Translations under genes and position numbers: made by a program | Notes under the pieces: generated by a model | The model's input: only the letters and a program-made list of their open reading frames with translations | Databases searched by the model: none | Told to the model about the DNA's origin: nothing | Shown: positions 47,332 through 59,400 of the stretch, in pieces | Layout of the letters: the number at the start of each line of letters is the position of its first letter | Numbering within the stretch: position 1 is the first letter of the stretch | Origin: Bryum argenteum | Lineage: Eukaryota > Streptophyta > Bryopsida > Bryales > Bryaceae | Direction: 5' to 3' | Assembly: GCA_037043015.1 (NCBI GenBank) | Contig: CM073325.1 | Coordinates: 11,015,001-11,079,000, forward strand | DNA: 64,000 bases

Positions 47332-49578
47332 TCATTGCTTGTCGTGTTTGTCGTTCTTGGTCAATTCTTCTACATCAAGCTCAACCGCCAAAATAGGAGA
47401 ATCATCGTAGCTCGCATCCTTACTGCAACAAAAACACCACAAACCATAAAAAGCATGAAAGCAAGCTACATTCGGAGCAAAAATCTTCACAGAATCTTAC
47501 GTGGGTGTACATTCTCAGGAACTAATGGCTTATGATTGTGCAAGCTCTTATGCGTGCCCACCCTCGTGAACATCTCTCACATGGTTGCCCAATGTTTGGA
47601 TGTACCTCAAACACAGGAAGGTTCGATTCCACTCACCTGTTTTCAACAATACCATGCTCAACGGCAGAGCGGCTATGATAGATAGCTCGCCCAGTAATAT
47701 TTCGCAACAACAATGGACCAAAACTGCGACTATCGATCGCTTCCTGAAAAAGAGATGTGCAGTAGTAAGCAATCAATAAACTCTCTGTTCCAATCATTGG
47801 ACATTAAGATGTGCCGAATGTCCATACCGGTACCTTGGGGCTTAAGTCTTCATTGTCACACAGCACCCAACAAGTGCCAGGAGCCAAATGAAAAGGCTCG
47901 TCATCAGGATCGGAGGATTCCATCTCCTCTCCTTCCAATGCCGCAACTCGACGCACCAGTTCACGATCCGGATGCAATGGATCTTTCAATATGACTACGT
48001 CCCCTACATACACACATCTGTGCAGTTTCCAACTCTCGGTTAGTGACTATACTCTGTACAAATACTATATGTTGAAAGAGTGTGTGGTGAAGGGTATAAT
48101 TTATGACCTTGGATTAGGTCGTGGAAGGGAACGGATGAGTAAAGTCTCTCCCTGGCTTGCGAATGTGGGCGACATCTCCTTGCCATTGATAAGCCGCTTG
48201 AACGTGAGACGGCCTTGTGTCAAATTCTTGTATATGTGCTCGTAAACCTCTGTGTCGTGAATGTCCCCAACTTCATAGCTCTGCGACCAAAGCATAAACC
48301 CTTAATAATCCAGCATTCATGGTTTCAGAAACAAACAATACTTAACGAGGAAAATTTTGACAGTGCACCAGTTGGCTCAATCAACTGCAATAAGCTCCAA
48401 GCACCACAGCAACCAGCACAAATACCTACTACTGTAATCCCAGGGTATGATAAAGTGCAAGCTAGAAAATAAAGGATCATTTAACAATTGAAAACGAAAT
48501 ATGCTAAATGTTTAACCCAAATAGCGAGATCCTTCAGTTTAGTCGAAGTTATGTCAGCATACAGCTAAACCCTAGATGATCAAGTTTCAGTAACAATCAA
48601 TCATATTTGACAGTGCACCTTTTAGCCCAAATACGAAAGAAACAACTGTAATAAGGTCTAGGTTCAGCTTCATGATCCTCTTGACATTTTAACCTTACGA
48701 AGCTTGCAATATTCTCATCAGATCACATAAGCAAGGAACGAGCACAAATACTTCCTACTGAAATTTCAGGCATAAACTAGAAAGGTGAAGGGTCATATGA
48801 AGATTGAAGACGAAGTATACTGAGTGTTAAACATAAAATGCGATATCCTATAAGATCATTTGCCTCTCTTGAACCCTGGCTGATCAAGTTTCAAAAATTT
48901 CCAATTCTTACTGTGAACAAATTTGACAGTGTACCTGTTAGCTCCTTAACCAGATGAACTTCTGCAAGAAAGTCCATGGTCCTCTCAACCTAACGAAGCT
49001 TGCGGAACAACTCGTGCAGGCAACGGCCACAAGTGTACCTTCTACTAAAATTTCAAGCCCTGACATAGTTCAAACTAAAAGATGAAGGATCATTTGACAA
49101 GTAAAGACGAAGTACACCAAAATCCAAGCTGAAGTTATGTCAGCATACAGCTTTTTGCCTCTATTAAACCCTAGCATTCATGCAGTCAATTCGTAGTATG
49201 AACAAATTTGACAGTGCACCTGGTAGCTCAATGACCAGGATAACAACTGCAATAAGGTCCAAATTCAGCTTCGTGATCCTTTGGACAATATCCTCGATCC
49301 GAAGCTATAAAAGCAGAAAATCATTCGAAGTGTTAGCGAGATCCTAATGTTTTTCAATAAGGTCATTCCCTGTTTCGCGAACAGAAAATTAACAGGACAC
49401 GGATTTTGAGATCAAGGATAGTTGCGCGATATATGATTGGTTTCGCAGAATCCAAAGAGCAGGAAGGGCAGAATTGGGGGGGGGATGGAGGGGATGAGTA
49501 AAGTACCCGGATGCTCTGCTGCACCGACGACCTAATTCGCGTGAGGAGGTAGCGTGCCCAGGTAAATGGAGAGCCCAT
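47332..49578 (-). CDS. S24/S26-type signal-peptidase-like protein B, 208 aa
   Basis: Paralogue of the gene at 27276-28663. Exons: 49578-49507 (72), 48280-48108 (173), 48017-47834 (184), 47743-47637 (107) and 47422-47332 (91). The first four lengths are identical to those of copy A. Intron 1 is expanded to 1.2 kb. It begins MGSPFTWARYLLTRIRSS. The serine-box region reads KEMSPTF with Glu59, and the Lys box reads LVRRVAALEG with Arg104, so this copy also lacks the usual catalytic Ser/Lys pair; Ser61 lies two residues on. The C-terminus is five residues longer and Lys/Asp-rich (TKNDKHDKQ). The protein sequence has clearly diverged from A while the frame stays intact, so both copies have probably been kept by selection. 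Confidence 0.85.
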
Positions 49579-51150
49579 ACTCAACTCGATTACTGTCGAG
49601 CTGCCGCCATTTGTGATTCAATATTGGCTCGATGCTCAATCTCTACACCCCGACACTCCCTCCCTCGAAGAATGTGACTAGATAGCTGCAATTAGGGTTT
49701 TGGATCGTCTGAAGTGGAAGGAGCTGGATCTGAATCGGAATCGGAAAGAATCCTGGTCTCTGAAACTGGCTGCAAACATTCTTAGTGAATGGGCTCTGGA
49801 AACCCTGCTGTGGCCCACACTAAGTTACTGTACTGTATGTGGGTTATACTGTAAGAGGTTTAGTGTGGGCTACAGTATTTGAAACTCCACCTTACTCATT
49901 TCAGCATTTTCACTTTGAAGTGGAAATACTATCAAGAAACCAATTGCAATAAAAAAATTCACCAACAAAAAATCAAGAAAACTCTTAAACCATAAAAATT
50001 ACTGATAAAATTTCTTTAGCTCAAATAATAGATTTGCAATGGTGAAAAGTGCCTCATATTCTATAAGGGAGGAATAGTCCAAATCTAAACCTCTTGATCT
50101 GAAATCCATGTTGTGCTTTCAAAATATATTGAATGGTATTAAGATTTCCACAACAAGAACTAGACTTGAATTGGATTCCAACCCAAAGAATAAAATTGAA
50201 ATATTATGGTGAATTTAGAAGATACAGTTCCTCAAAGGCCATGCAATTTCTGGGTTCAATTTTTGGACCCGTGAACGTTTAGAGGATAATTGACATACCC
50301 TACAAAAAAGTGACTAAGAGCACTATACAATTTTGAGTGTGGGTTGTGCATCATCATAAGTGTCTAGACTTGCCAAAACTTCTAAAATGCATATTATATT
50401 GAAGCTATATAAGAGAAATACAATTCCCCCTTTGCTCACCTACTTTTCTGATAACTTATATGTTGTAAGTATATCAACACTTAAATTTCATTTTAATATG
50501 CTTGAAATCAGTGTTCTTACCCTGTTGAAACTCCATGCAAGCACTCAGTTGGAGTAGCCTCCACTATCTCAAGATACACATTTACTATAATTTCTTCACT
50601 TTTTCACTAAATATGAATGATGCTTACTTGAGTTGGAGTAGCCTCCACTATCTCAAGATACACATTTACTATAATTTCTTCACTTTTTCACTAAATATGA
50701 ATGATGCTTACTGTGTACAATACATTGATTAACAATATTCCTTATGCGAACCTATCGTTGCAATAATCATTTCAAATTCATATGTGTGCTACACTCAATC
50801 AATTTTAAAATAGCAGTATTCTTAGGATTCAATCATCTTAAATGTCACTTAAGAGTCATTATTCATGACTGCAAAGCTTTTTGACAACAGAGAGTAATTG
50901 TTTCTTCCGTCACTTAGCTTAAATCTATAAGAAACTTAGGATAAGGTTCTAAGAAACTGTCATACGGACTTGAAATCTTCCGAGGTCTCAAAATGGCTCA
51001 ATGCCCAAATGCCAAGACTCTAAGTTTAAATGTAGCCGGTGTATTCATTATAGACTTGGGCGCTTTCAAGTGCATTTACATCTACAAGTTCAAAATTTCA
51101 AAACTAACTCAATTTGGACTCAAAGAATTACATACAGCATGCATAAGCTG
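49579..51150. other. Intergenic DNA
   Basis: Promoter of the S26-like gene B near 49580-49900, then AT-rich DNA without genes, with a perfect 84-bp tandem duplication at 50547-50714. Confidence 0.45.
50547..50714. repeat. Recent tandem duplication, 84-bp unit, two copies
   Basis: Units 50547-50630 and 50631-50714 appear identical (AGTTGGAGTAGCCTCCACTA to ATGATGCTTACT). It is either a very recent event or an assembly artefact. Confidence 0.9.
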
Positions 51151-51154
51151 CTCC

Positions 51155-54100
51155 CTAACTTGTAAAAGCTGGATCCCTGTACCTTCTGAACACTGCATCT
51201 ATGTCTGCCCTAACCTCTTCAGGCAATGGCCTAGCTGTTGCAAAAGCGTCCATGTTTTGCTTCAACTGTTCTAAACTAGTCGCCCCAATAATACTGCTAG
51301 TAACAAACCATTGGTCGCGGCAAAAACCCAGTGCAAGCTCCACTGGTGACAAACCGTGTTTCTTTGCCACCTCCACATACTTCCCGATGGCCTCCTGTAA
51401 TGCAACACAATCATTTAAACTCACTACTTCATAGTTGACAATGTACCACCAAGTGGATATGTACTAACAGTGGTGTTAATCTCGCACAGACGTTCATGAA
51501 TCCAACAATCGTTCGTCTTTGAAGCAATGTAAATTGGATGGTCATGATGGGAGACGAGAGAACATACCTTCGCAAGGCTTTTGTTGTACCGGGCCATATA
51601 TCCAGGAAATAAGTTCAATCGTGACTTCGCTGACTTCTCGGCATCAAAGTATTTTCCACTCAAGGACCCTCCAGCAAGAGGAGAGTACGCAAGCAAACCA
51701 ACGTTGCAATTCTGTGGCATGCATACCTCCACCAAGTCGACTGCATCAACAGACCCGATTGATATGAGCACAGGATACACAGGAACACAATCGGGTGTTG
51801 CCAAAAGCAACCTAAATGACTATGGTCCAAATGACAACTTCCATCAAACTGAAACTGGTATGTATTGCTATAGTGTATCACCAAGATTCATCTTGAAACG
51901 AGATTCTAAAAAGAAGCTTGAGTGAAGGAGATCCTTATAAGACAAGACTAAAGGGTTTCTGGACGTCAACGTGTTACTGAACGTACACATAAAAGGTTAC
52001 ATTCCCAAATACCTTCGTAGGCCATTCGATTTATCAAACTGTAGTTGTTCTGGATGCTGACGATCTTTGGGAGGTTCAGCTGCTCCGATAGACGAGTGAA
52101 CTCCATCACTCCCCATGATGTCTCATTCGAAACGCCCACATACCTGACCTGGTCAAAATTACAACATATCATCTTAGATCATGGACAAACAGAGTTTCAC
52201 TCTTCATTCAACTCAATGCTGTCTTTCAATATATGTCTCCCTTGAATTGACGGAGCACATGTAAGCCGCAAGACAGAATACGATTGCACTTGGATAGCCA
52301 CTTGCGCCAACCGAGATACTTTGGTGATGTTGAATATAAATGAAGGGTATAGTGGAGGTTTACAGGTCCTTTTAGTATCATACCTTGCCTTGATCAATGA
52401 CTTTCTTCAGAGCTTGTAGTTGCTCCACGATAGGGACGGACTCTCGGACACTATTAGGGTCGTAAACCCTCTCTCCGAACAGTGGAACATAACGATCCGG
52501 CCTGAAAGAATGCGGAGATTAAAACCCTCACAAAAACACTGAAAGGATACTCTGCTCCAGTGCAGTTCATCGCCACACGTACGCTGAACCATATCAAAAG
52601 ACTACTGACAATTATGACGAGCATACTCTTGAAACTACGTCCTAAGAGATGATAATGTGGTTCATAAGCAAACAACCGATTTGCTTAGCTGTACCAGTGA
52701 ATCTGAAGAAGGTCAATGTGATCGGTGCCAAGCCGCTTCAAACTCTTCTCTACACTTTCCATTATATTTGCTTCGTTTACACGCACAGTCTCCCCACTAT
52801 CACGAAGGTATTTCGATCTTTCAGTGTAGCCAGCCACTTTTGTTGCCACTATCACCTGTAGATTGAGGAAACCATTGACTACTAACGTTAAACTTCTACA
52901 CTAACATTGTAACTGGTTACAGAAAGTGCACAAAGCTCGTCATTTACTTCTACAACACTCAATCCTAAGCACGAAAATCACATACACTTCTGACATTGAA
53001 ACTAAAAGGGCGGAATATTGTTTACCCCAATTCTTAAAAACTCTAATCATCTGCTAGCCGAACCCGCTAAATGATATTGTCCTCATTGCACATTTTCCGA
53101 ACTTTTAACCACACTTGAAGATGGTTACATAATGCAACCTAAGCTCACAGTAGTGGAATTCAGAGAATCAAGTACAGAACTTGATTCCTAACTCGCAAAA
53201 ACTCTTTCAAGGAAGAATACAAGATTGAGAGACTTGCCTTGTCTCGGGGCATGGTCTTGAGCCATGTGCTGATATATTGATCAGTTGTTCCTTGCGTCTC
53301 TGCAGCCATCGGTATCGGATACTGCAGCAGGAAAAAATCTCATATTTGAGCTTCAGAACCAATTGCAAAAACATCCGATGGACTTTGAACGCTGAAGTTA
53401 TGAATAAAGTTATTCCAGATTAGTCATGAAGATATCGAGCACTAGCAAGTTGAACTACATAGATATAATAGCTGCGTTCAGAGGGTACTTGAAACTCACA
53501 GCTTCAGCAGAATCGAAAATGTTGATGCCATTGTCGAAAGCATATGAAAGCTGCTCGTGAGCCTCCTTCTCTGTGTTCTGATTGCCCCAGGTCATCTGCA
53601 ACCCAATACATTGCAATACGGCTTCACTCATTAATAATGCAGCGGCGCAAACTTTACACATGAAAGCTCAATCGTCTTGAAAACATAATTCATAGAAGAA
53701 AAGATTGAATTTACTACCCTAAATTCACTTTAGTCTCGTCTACAGTTACTTTTTTCAAGTTTTTATGCTGCAGCTGATTATAATTTGATGTTAAGCCTCA
53801 CTAGAGCTTCCCATTGCATTCATGCTCTCACAATACGACATGAATTCAGAGTAGTAATTGTAATTGCTGACAGGTTTGACTGAAGTTTTCACCTGCTTCG
53901 ATAAAATACACTATTACCACCGAGTTCGTTTTGTTCAAAAAAATTTATTAATTCTGTCCACTGATGAACTCTATCGCATGTACAATGTTCTGAATTGTCG
54001 TCAAATGAGCTCCACAGTTGTAATCAGAAATTGATCAGAGATTACACTCTTCATAAATGTAGTTTGATTGCTTATCATCCCTACATTGTTCGATTTGGAA

Positions 54101-54580
54101 GTACTAGTAAATAAGCAGAAATTGAACGCTTCTCATGTGCAGGAGCTAAAACGAAAAATGGCTCGACCTAGAATGCCAAGTTTGAGATTGGACCAGCATA
54201 CAAATACCGCCCTCCCAAAAATCGAGTACGAGAATCGATCAATTCAAGAATCGAGTACGAGAATCAATCAGTTCAAGTAACGAGTACGAGAATCAATCCA
54301 TTCAAGAATCGAGTACGAGACTCAATCAAATGAGAACACTGACCGTGCCAAGAGTGATTTCACTAATCACAAGGTCGGAGTCGCCGAGCTTTTTGTACTG
54401 CACTCCAGTGGTGGTCGCAGAAGGGGACGCGACTCCCGCCCGCACTTGAAGTGCTCCCCGACTAATTCCGGTCCGCTGAACATTGGCATTACACAACGAG
54501 GACGACGAGGGAGACGCCGCAACGCTGGAGCGGCTCCACGACAACGAAGGAGCATTGTGGAGCGCCCCCATGGCGGCCAT
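51155..54580 (-). CDS. Plastid-type NADP-dependent aldo-keto reductase, 414 aa
   Basis: Reduces carbonyls with NADPH; closest in memory to Arabidopsis At1g04420 and bacterial Tas. Exons: 54580-54344, 53595-53500, 53321-53238, 52855-52695, 52501-52384, 52148-52013, 51740-51568 and 51394-51155; the frame is continuous. The N-terminus (about 55 residues, Ser/Ala-rich, few acids) looks like a chloroplast transit peptide. The core starts QYKKLGDSDLVISEITLGT. The catalytic tetrad is Asp107 (NIFDSAEA), Tyr112, Lys145 (VATKVAG) and His192 (LLQIHW). GVSNETSWGV, QNNYSL and SIIGATSLEQLKQN (NADP site) are present. Length is typical. Intron 3 uses a GC donor (AAG|GCAAGT). Intron 1 holds a 29-bp minisatellite. 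Confidence 0.92.
54220..54330. repeat. 29-bp minisatellite, about four units, in reductase intron 1
   Basis: CGAGTACGAG recurs at 54223, 54252, 54281 and 54310, an exact 29-base period, with ATCAATCA/TTCAAG between. It ends just before the donor of intron 1 (minus strand). There are no spacers of differing sequence, so it is not CRISPR-like. Confidence 0.9.
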
Positions 54581-54787
54581 TGCTGCTTCAATTCTCGGAG
54601 CTATGATACAGCGGTGAATGAATCCAGGGGAATGTCGAATTGCTCGAGCTCGATATCAGCAATCAAAAGAGCGGGCATGAGAGGGGATCAGGTGATTGGA
54701 TGGGTGATGGGTAGGTGGCGACGTGAAGCTTGTGGCGGGGTTCCTCTTGTCACTCGACACCGACGTTGTTGTACTTAGCTACGCTAA

Positions 54788-55484
54788 GGGTCCCTTCACA
54801 CTATGGACCAAGAGCCATGACCAAGAAAATTAAAATCATATATATAAATCAAATATGGATTTTTCAGTGGCTTCGTCACTGTTGTAGTGTAAAGTGGATT
54901 TGGACTGGGACAAGTTTGAGCTCAATTCTCTAATATAAATCCTCATTACTCTCTCCTTTACCCTCACCTTTTTTACTCCTTTTTTTAAAAAATGATTGAA
55001 CACTAGCCAATCAATGATTTTTGGACCTCATGGTCTACTTGATTGTAGTTGAGTCAAGGCGACTCTATTATAATCAAGGAGACCATGAAAACATTATTCA
55101 TTATGGAAAATTTAGCATACTTTGGGGACGTCAAAGTTAGTGGTTATTCTCCTTTTTTCAAGGTAACTACACTAAATTTGATAATTAGTGTTAGATACAC
55201 TAATTTACATAAACATGTTATAAATTTTTACTGTTGTTCAATAATTTTACCCACTATATCGGCCAAGATGGGGGTCCTTATATAGTATCAAAATCAATGC
55301 TTTTGGTAATTTTTTTTAAACAAAAGTAAAAACTTTAAGCATTTTCAAATCTTATAATAATCTAACACTAATTATCAAATTTAGTGTAGTGTGAAGCCAA
55401 ATGGAACCAAGAGCACTTTACTCTTTCATCACAAGTTTTAGAAGGCCATGGTCAACCTTAATGATCCATGGTGAAAAGCTACCC
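54788..55484. mobile_element. PIF/Harbinger-like MITE with TAA duplication, hosting another MITE
   Basis: Left end GGGTCCCTTCACACTATGG, right end CCATGGTGAAAAGCTACCC, flanked by TAA (54785-54787, 55485-55487). The interior matches the outer parts of 22189-23553. A 223-bp MITE sits inside (55167-55389). It lies about 200 bp upstream of the reductase ATG, in its promoter region. Confidence 0.7.
55167..55389. mobile_element. 223-bp MITE with about 30-bp perfect terminal repeats
   Basis: CTACACTAAATTTGATAATT at the left and the exact inverse at the right; the match continues to about 30 bases. The related host element at 22189-23553 shows the uninterrupted site AAGGTAGTGTAAAG. A second, older copy is at 49-250. 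No ORF. Confidence 0.85.
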
Positions 55485-55489
55485 TAAGG

Positions 55490-56415
55490 CCCAAATGAAT
55501 CATTTTATGGTCGTTTCCTTACTTCAGTCTTTTGGCAGAAAAGATGGAAGCATTCACTTTATCAATTTTACCTGTTCTAACACTTCATTCGTACAAAAGT
55601 ACCGCATTGGGTGATACTTGAAAGGCCAACGCTTTAAGAATTGCTCACTATAAGTTTTCTGAGTCAATCAATGTCTTCACATTTTAATTACTACTATGTT
55701 GCATACAAGGTGTGTGCATATCTTAAAAGGTTCAGTGGGGTTTTTGTCTATCAATGACTCAACAAGTATGGGTTCAAGTATCTAAAGAACAACTTTAGAA
55801 ACTCATTTCAAATTTGCAAGCGGAAGTACAATAGACTTCAAGCAAAAAATGGGAATACTCCGTGGTAGATGGTGTATACAATAATTATAACTTATTGTGT
55901 AATATTACAATGCATAAGTTTTCTTTTGACATAGAGTTGTATTGCACTCTGATGTAAATCCAATGCGCTTTACAGTTTTCAAATTGGATCAAAATGAGGA
56001 CGGAATTGAGCCTTCTGAGCTTCTCAAAACATCTTGAATCTATTTCGGCACTTCATGTTCAACAATCACAGGTCAGATACGCTGATCGTAACTCCAAGTA
56101 GCTTTCGAAGTAATACCTCCACAACAACAGCTTTGCTTTACAGCAATTACAAGGAATAAGCTTACCACATGAAGTCCTCCTGAAAATGGCAGGGATTTCA
56201 ATTTTAAACAGAGCAAGATTGCCTTCCTGCGCTTCTGTCTCCTCAATACATCCACAGCTTCACATGCGGCCAGGAAGTAGTAGTACAACGGCCACAAAAA
56301 ACTCAAATGAAGGGCTCATCTGATGACGTGCAATTCAGTCAAGAATGTGCAAATACTTACAAGGTAACTATAGTACTCGGTCAAGTCAAGCTAAGACCCC
56401 ACTCTTGTCTAGTCT
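55490..56415. other. AT-rich spacer and 3' flank of oxoprolinase
   Basis: No gene seen. 56050-56418 probably includes the 3' untranslated region of the minus-strand oxoprolinase gene. Confidence 0.4.
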
Positions 56416-56418
56416 TGT

Positions 56419-59400
56419 TCAAGAAGAGGCAGGAGAGCCCCAGCCACCACCTCCTGGAGTGAGGATCTGCAGCCTCTCTCCAGCGTTCACTTGCACGGTG
56501 TTCTTGCCACCCAAATACAAACGCCGGCCGTCCACCTTCACCAGGTAGTTCACACCTCGAGCGCCGTCCTTGCCTCCCAACAGGCCTCGCGGCGCATGCA
56601 CTCGTCGCTCCGACAAAATGCTCACCGTCACCGGCTTTCGGAACTCAATCTCCCTGATCACCCCATCGCCTCCCTTGTGCTTACCAGCTCCGCCACTCCC
56701 CTCTCGCAGCCCAAATCTGCACCACATCAAGCACAGACACACTTCAACCACATTCTCTCTGATGTTACATGAGTTATCAGCGCATCTACAGCTCCATTTC
56801 CAGGTGGGTTAGAACAGACTAATGCTTGAATAATTGCACTACAGTATGGGATGCATGGGAAGAGAGATGGGAGTGGGACCTGTGCAAGAGGACGGGGTAT
56901 CGTTGCTCAAAGATCTCGGGGTCGGTCATGCGGGTGTTGGTCATGTGGCACTGGACGCCGCTGGTGCCGTTCCAGGTAGGGCCAGCGCCGCTGCCGCCAG
57001 CGATGGTTTCGTAGTACCCGAACGTGCGGTCGCCGAAGGTGAGGTTGTTCATGCAACCCTGCGAGCAAGCACAAGCCTGGAAGGCGGTAAGCACTACGTC
57101 CGTGATGCGCTGCGACGTCAGCACGTTGCCACCCACCACGGCCGCCTTGTCGCTGGGCGACAGGAAGCAGCCCTTGGGGATATGGATGGACACGGGCGCC
57201 AGGCAGCCCTGGTTGAGGGGAATGTCCACGTCCACTAGGCAGCGCAGGCAGTAGATGATCGCCGCCGCCGTCACGGCCTCCGGCGCGTTCCAGTTGGAGT
57301 GCACCTCCGGGCTCGTGCCCTCGAAGTCGAAGCTCGCCTCGCCCTTGCTGCCATCGATCGTCAGCTTGAGGTGGATCGTGGAGCCGTCGTCCATGTAGTC
57401 CTCGGACACTAACACCACTAGTGAGTCGCCCTGCTTGGCGTGAGGAGACTGCGAGACGACGTGGTGAGCCATGGTCTTCAGCATCTCCCTCACAGCTTCT
57501 TCGGCATTCGCCTGCACGTGGTGCATGTACGCTTGCACAACCTCCAAGCCATACTGGTCGATGAGTTCCCCGATTAACGTGATCCCGCGCTGATTCGCGG
57601 CCACTTGCGCTTTGAGATCGGAGAGATTGTCCTCGACGCGTCGAGTTCCTGGCACCACTTGCTTCTCCGTTCCCTCGTCTTGCACAGTTTCTGCTGTGAG
57701 GATGCTTATGATGCCCTCCTCTTGGAACACCCCGTTCTCCACGAGCTTGAAGGCCTTGATGGCTGCGCCTTCCTCCCAGATTGCCTTGGAGAAGGGCGGC
57801 ATGCTTCCGGGCGTGATGCCGCCGATCTCCGCGTGATGCCCTCTACTCGCCACGAAGAAAATGAGCTCCTTGTCCTTGAAGACGGGCGTGATGACGGTGA
57901 TGTCGGGCAGGTGGCTCCCCCCTGCCGCGGGGTGATTCGTCACCAACACATCGCCTTCTTTCAGGTCCTTGCCCCAGTGCTGGAGCTGCCAGCAGACCGT
58001 GCTCGACATCGCTCCTAAGTGCACTGGCACATGCGGCGCGTTCGCTACTAAGCCCCCGTCTGGACTGAAGAGCGCGCAGGAGAAGTCAAGCCTCTCTTTG
58101 ATGTTTGTGGATATCGACGTCCGCTGCAACGTCCGACCCATCTGCTCCGCAATCCCCATGAACCTGGCTCAGCCACATTGCAAGGTTAGGCTCCATGAGA
58201 ACAAAGATGATTCGTGAAAGTGATTGGGAATGAACGCGCACCTGTTGTTGAAGATCGACAGCTGAATGACGTCGGCTTTGACAATGGATTTCTTATCTTG
58301 GGTTTCGGGTGCCTGAGCAGCGGCAACCTGGATATGCACATTGCCATACTTAGAGATCGTGGCGGTGCAATCGGGTTCAACAACGATGGTGCTGTTGCCG
58401 TTCATGATGACGGCAGGGCCAGGAATGGTATGGCCCCAGAGCAGCTTCTCAAGCATGTACACAGAAGTGGAGTGCCACCCGGAGCCGAAATACACTTCGT
58501 GTTTCCGCGCCTCAGCCTTCGGTTCATCTTGCGCTTTCTCAAGAACAACAGGCTGCAGAATGTTGGTGATTCCAGTGGCGTGCACTCTCACATCACTAAT
58601 AAGAATAGCCTTACGTTGCAACTCAAACCCGTACTCCTGGCGAAACTGTTTCAAGAAGCCCGCTGCGAAGTCACCGTCCTCCGGTTCTCGGATCATCATC
58701 GCGGTGTCGGTACCCTCATACCGAAGATTGAGCAGCGTTTCAGCTCGGATGTCCTGCTCGGAGAATCCCTGCAGTCTAAGCTGCTCTTTTGCACTCTCTG
58801 CTAACTTCCCAGCTCTCGATTTCGCCTCGGCTAGCGAGTCCGCGCTGTACACTGCAGCGTAAGGCTCCTGCGCTTCCTCCACGACATCCGCCAGCCCCAT
58901 TCCGTATGCACTCAGAATCCCACAGTAGCGATGGATGATCACCTCCCGCATTCCTAAAGCTCGCGCTATGGAGCAAGCATGCTGAGGACCTGCACCACCA
59001 AAGCAGGCGAGCGCATGCTTGCTGGTCTCAAAGCCTTTCATTTCCGTCAACTGCCGAATTGGTCGACACATTGCTTCATTCGCAACGTCCAAAAATCCCA
59101 ACGCAATCTGCTCGACGCTCATCTCCTTTGATTGCGCGTCTTGCTCACGACGGTAATCGTTGATTTTCGGAGCTAATGCTTCGAACGCTTTCCGGGAGCC
59201 CTCCAAGTCCAGCGGTTCATTCTCTTTGGGGCCGAAAATGAACGGGAAGTAGTCGGGGATGACACGACCTAGGATCAAGTTCGCGTCCGTAACGGCCAAT
59301 TGACCACCCTTGCGGTAGCAAACGGGACCTGGATGTGCACTGACGGAATCAGGGCCGACTTTGAACGTCCCTGCTTGAAACTTCAAAATGGAGCCTCCTC

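Noticed and set aside
54220-54330. Regular 29-base repeats resembling a CRISPR array
   Set aside because: Contiguous minisatellite with no unique spacers, in a plant intron.
57605-58862. Several long plus-strand frames (137-196 codons)
   Set aside because: Shadows of the GC-rich oxoprolinase exons on the minus strand.
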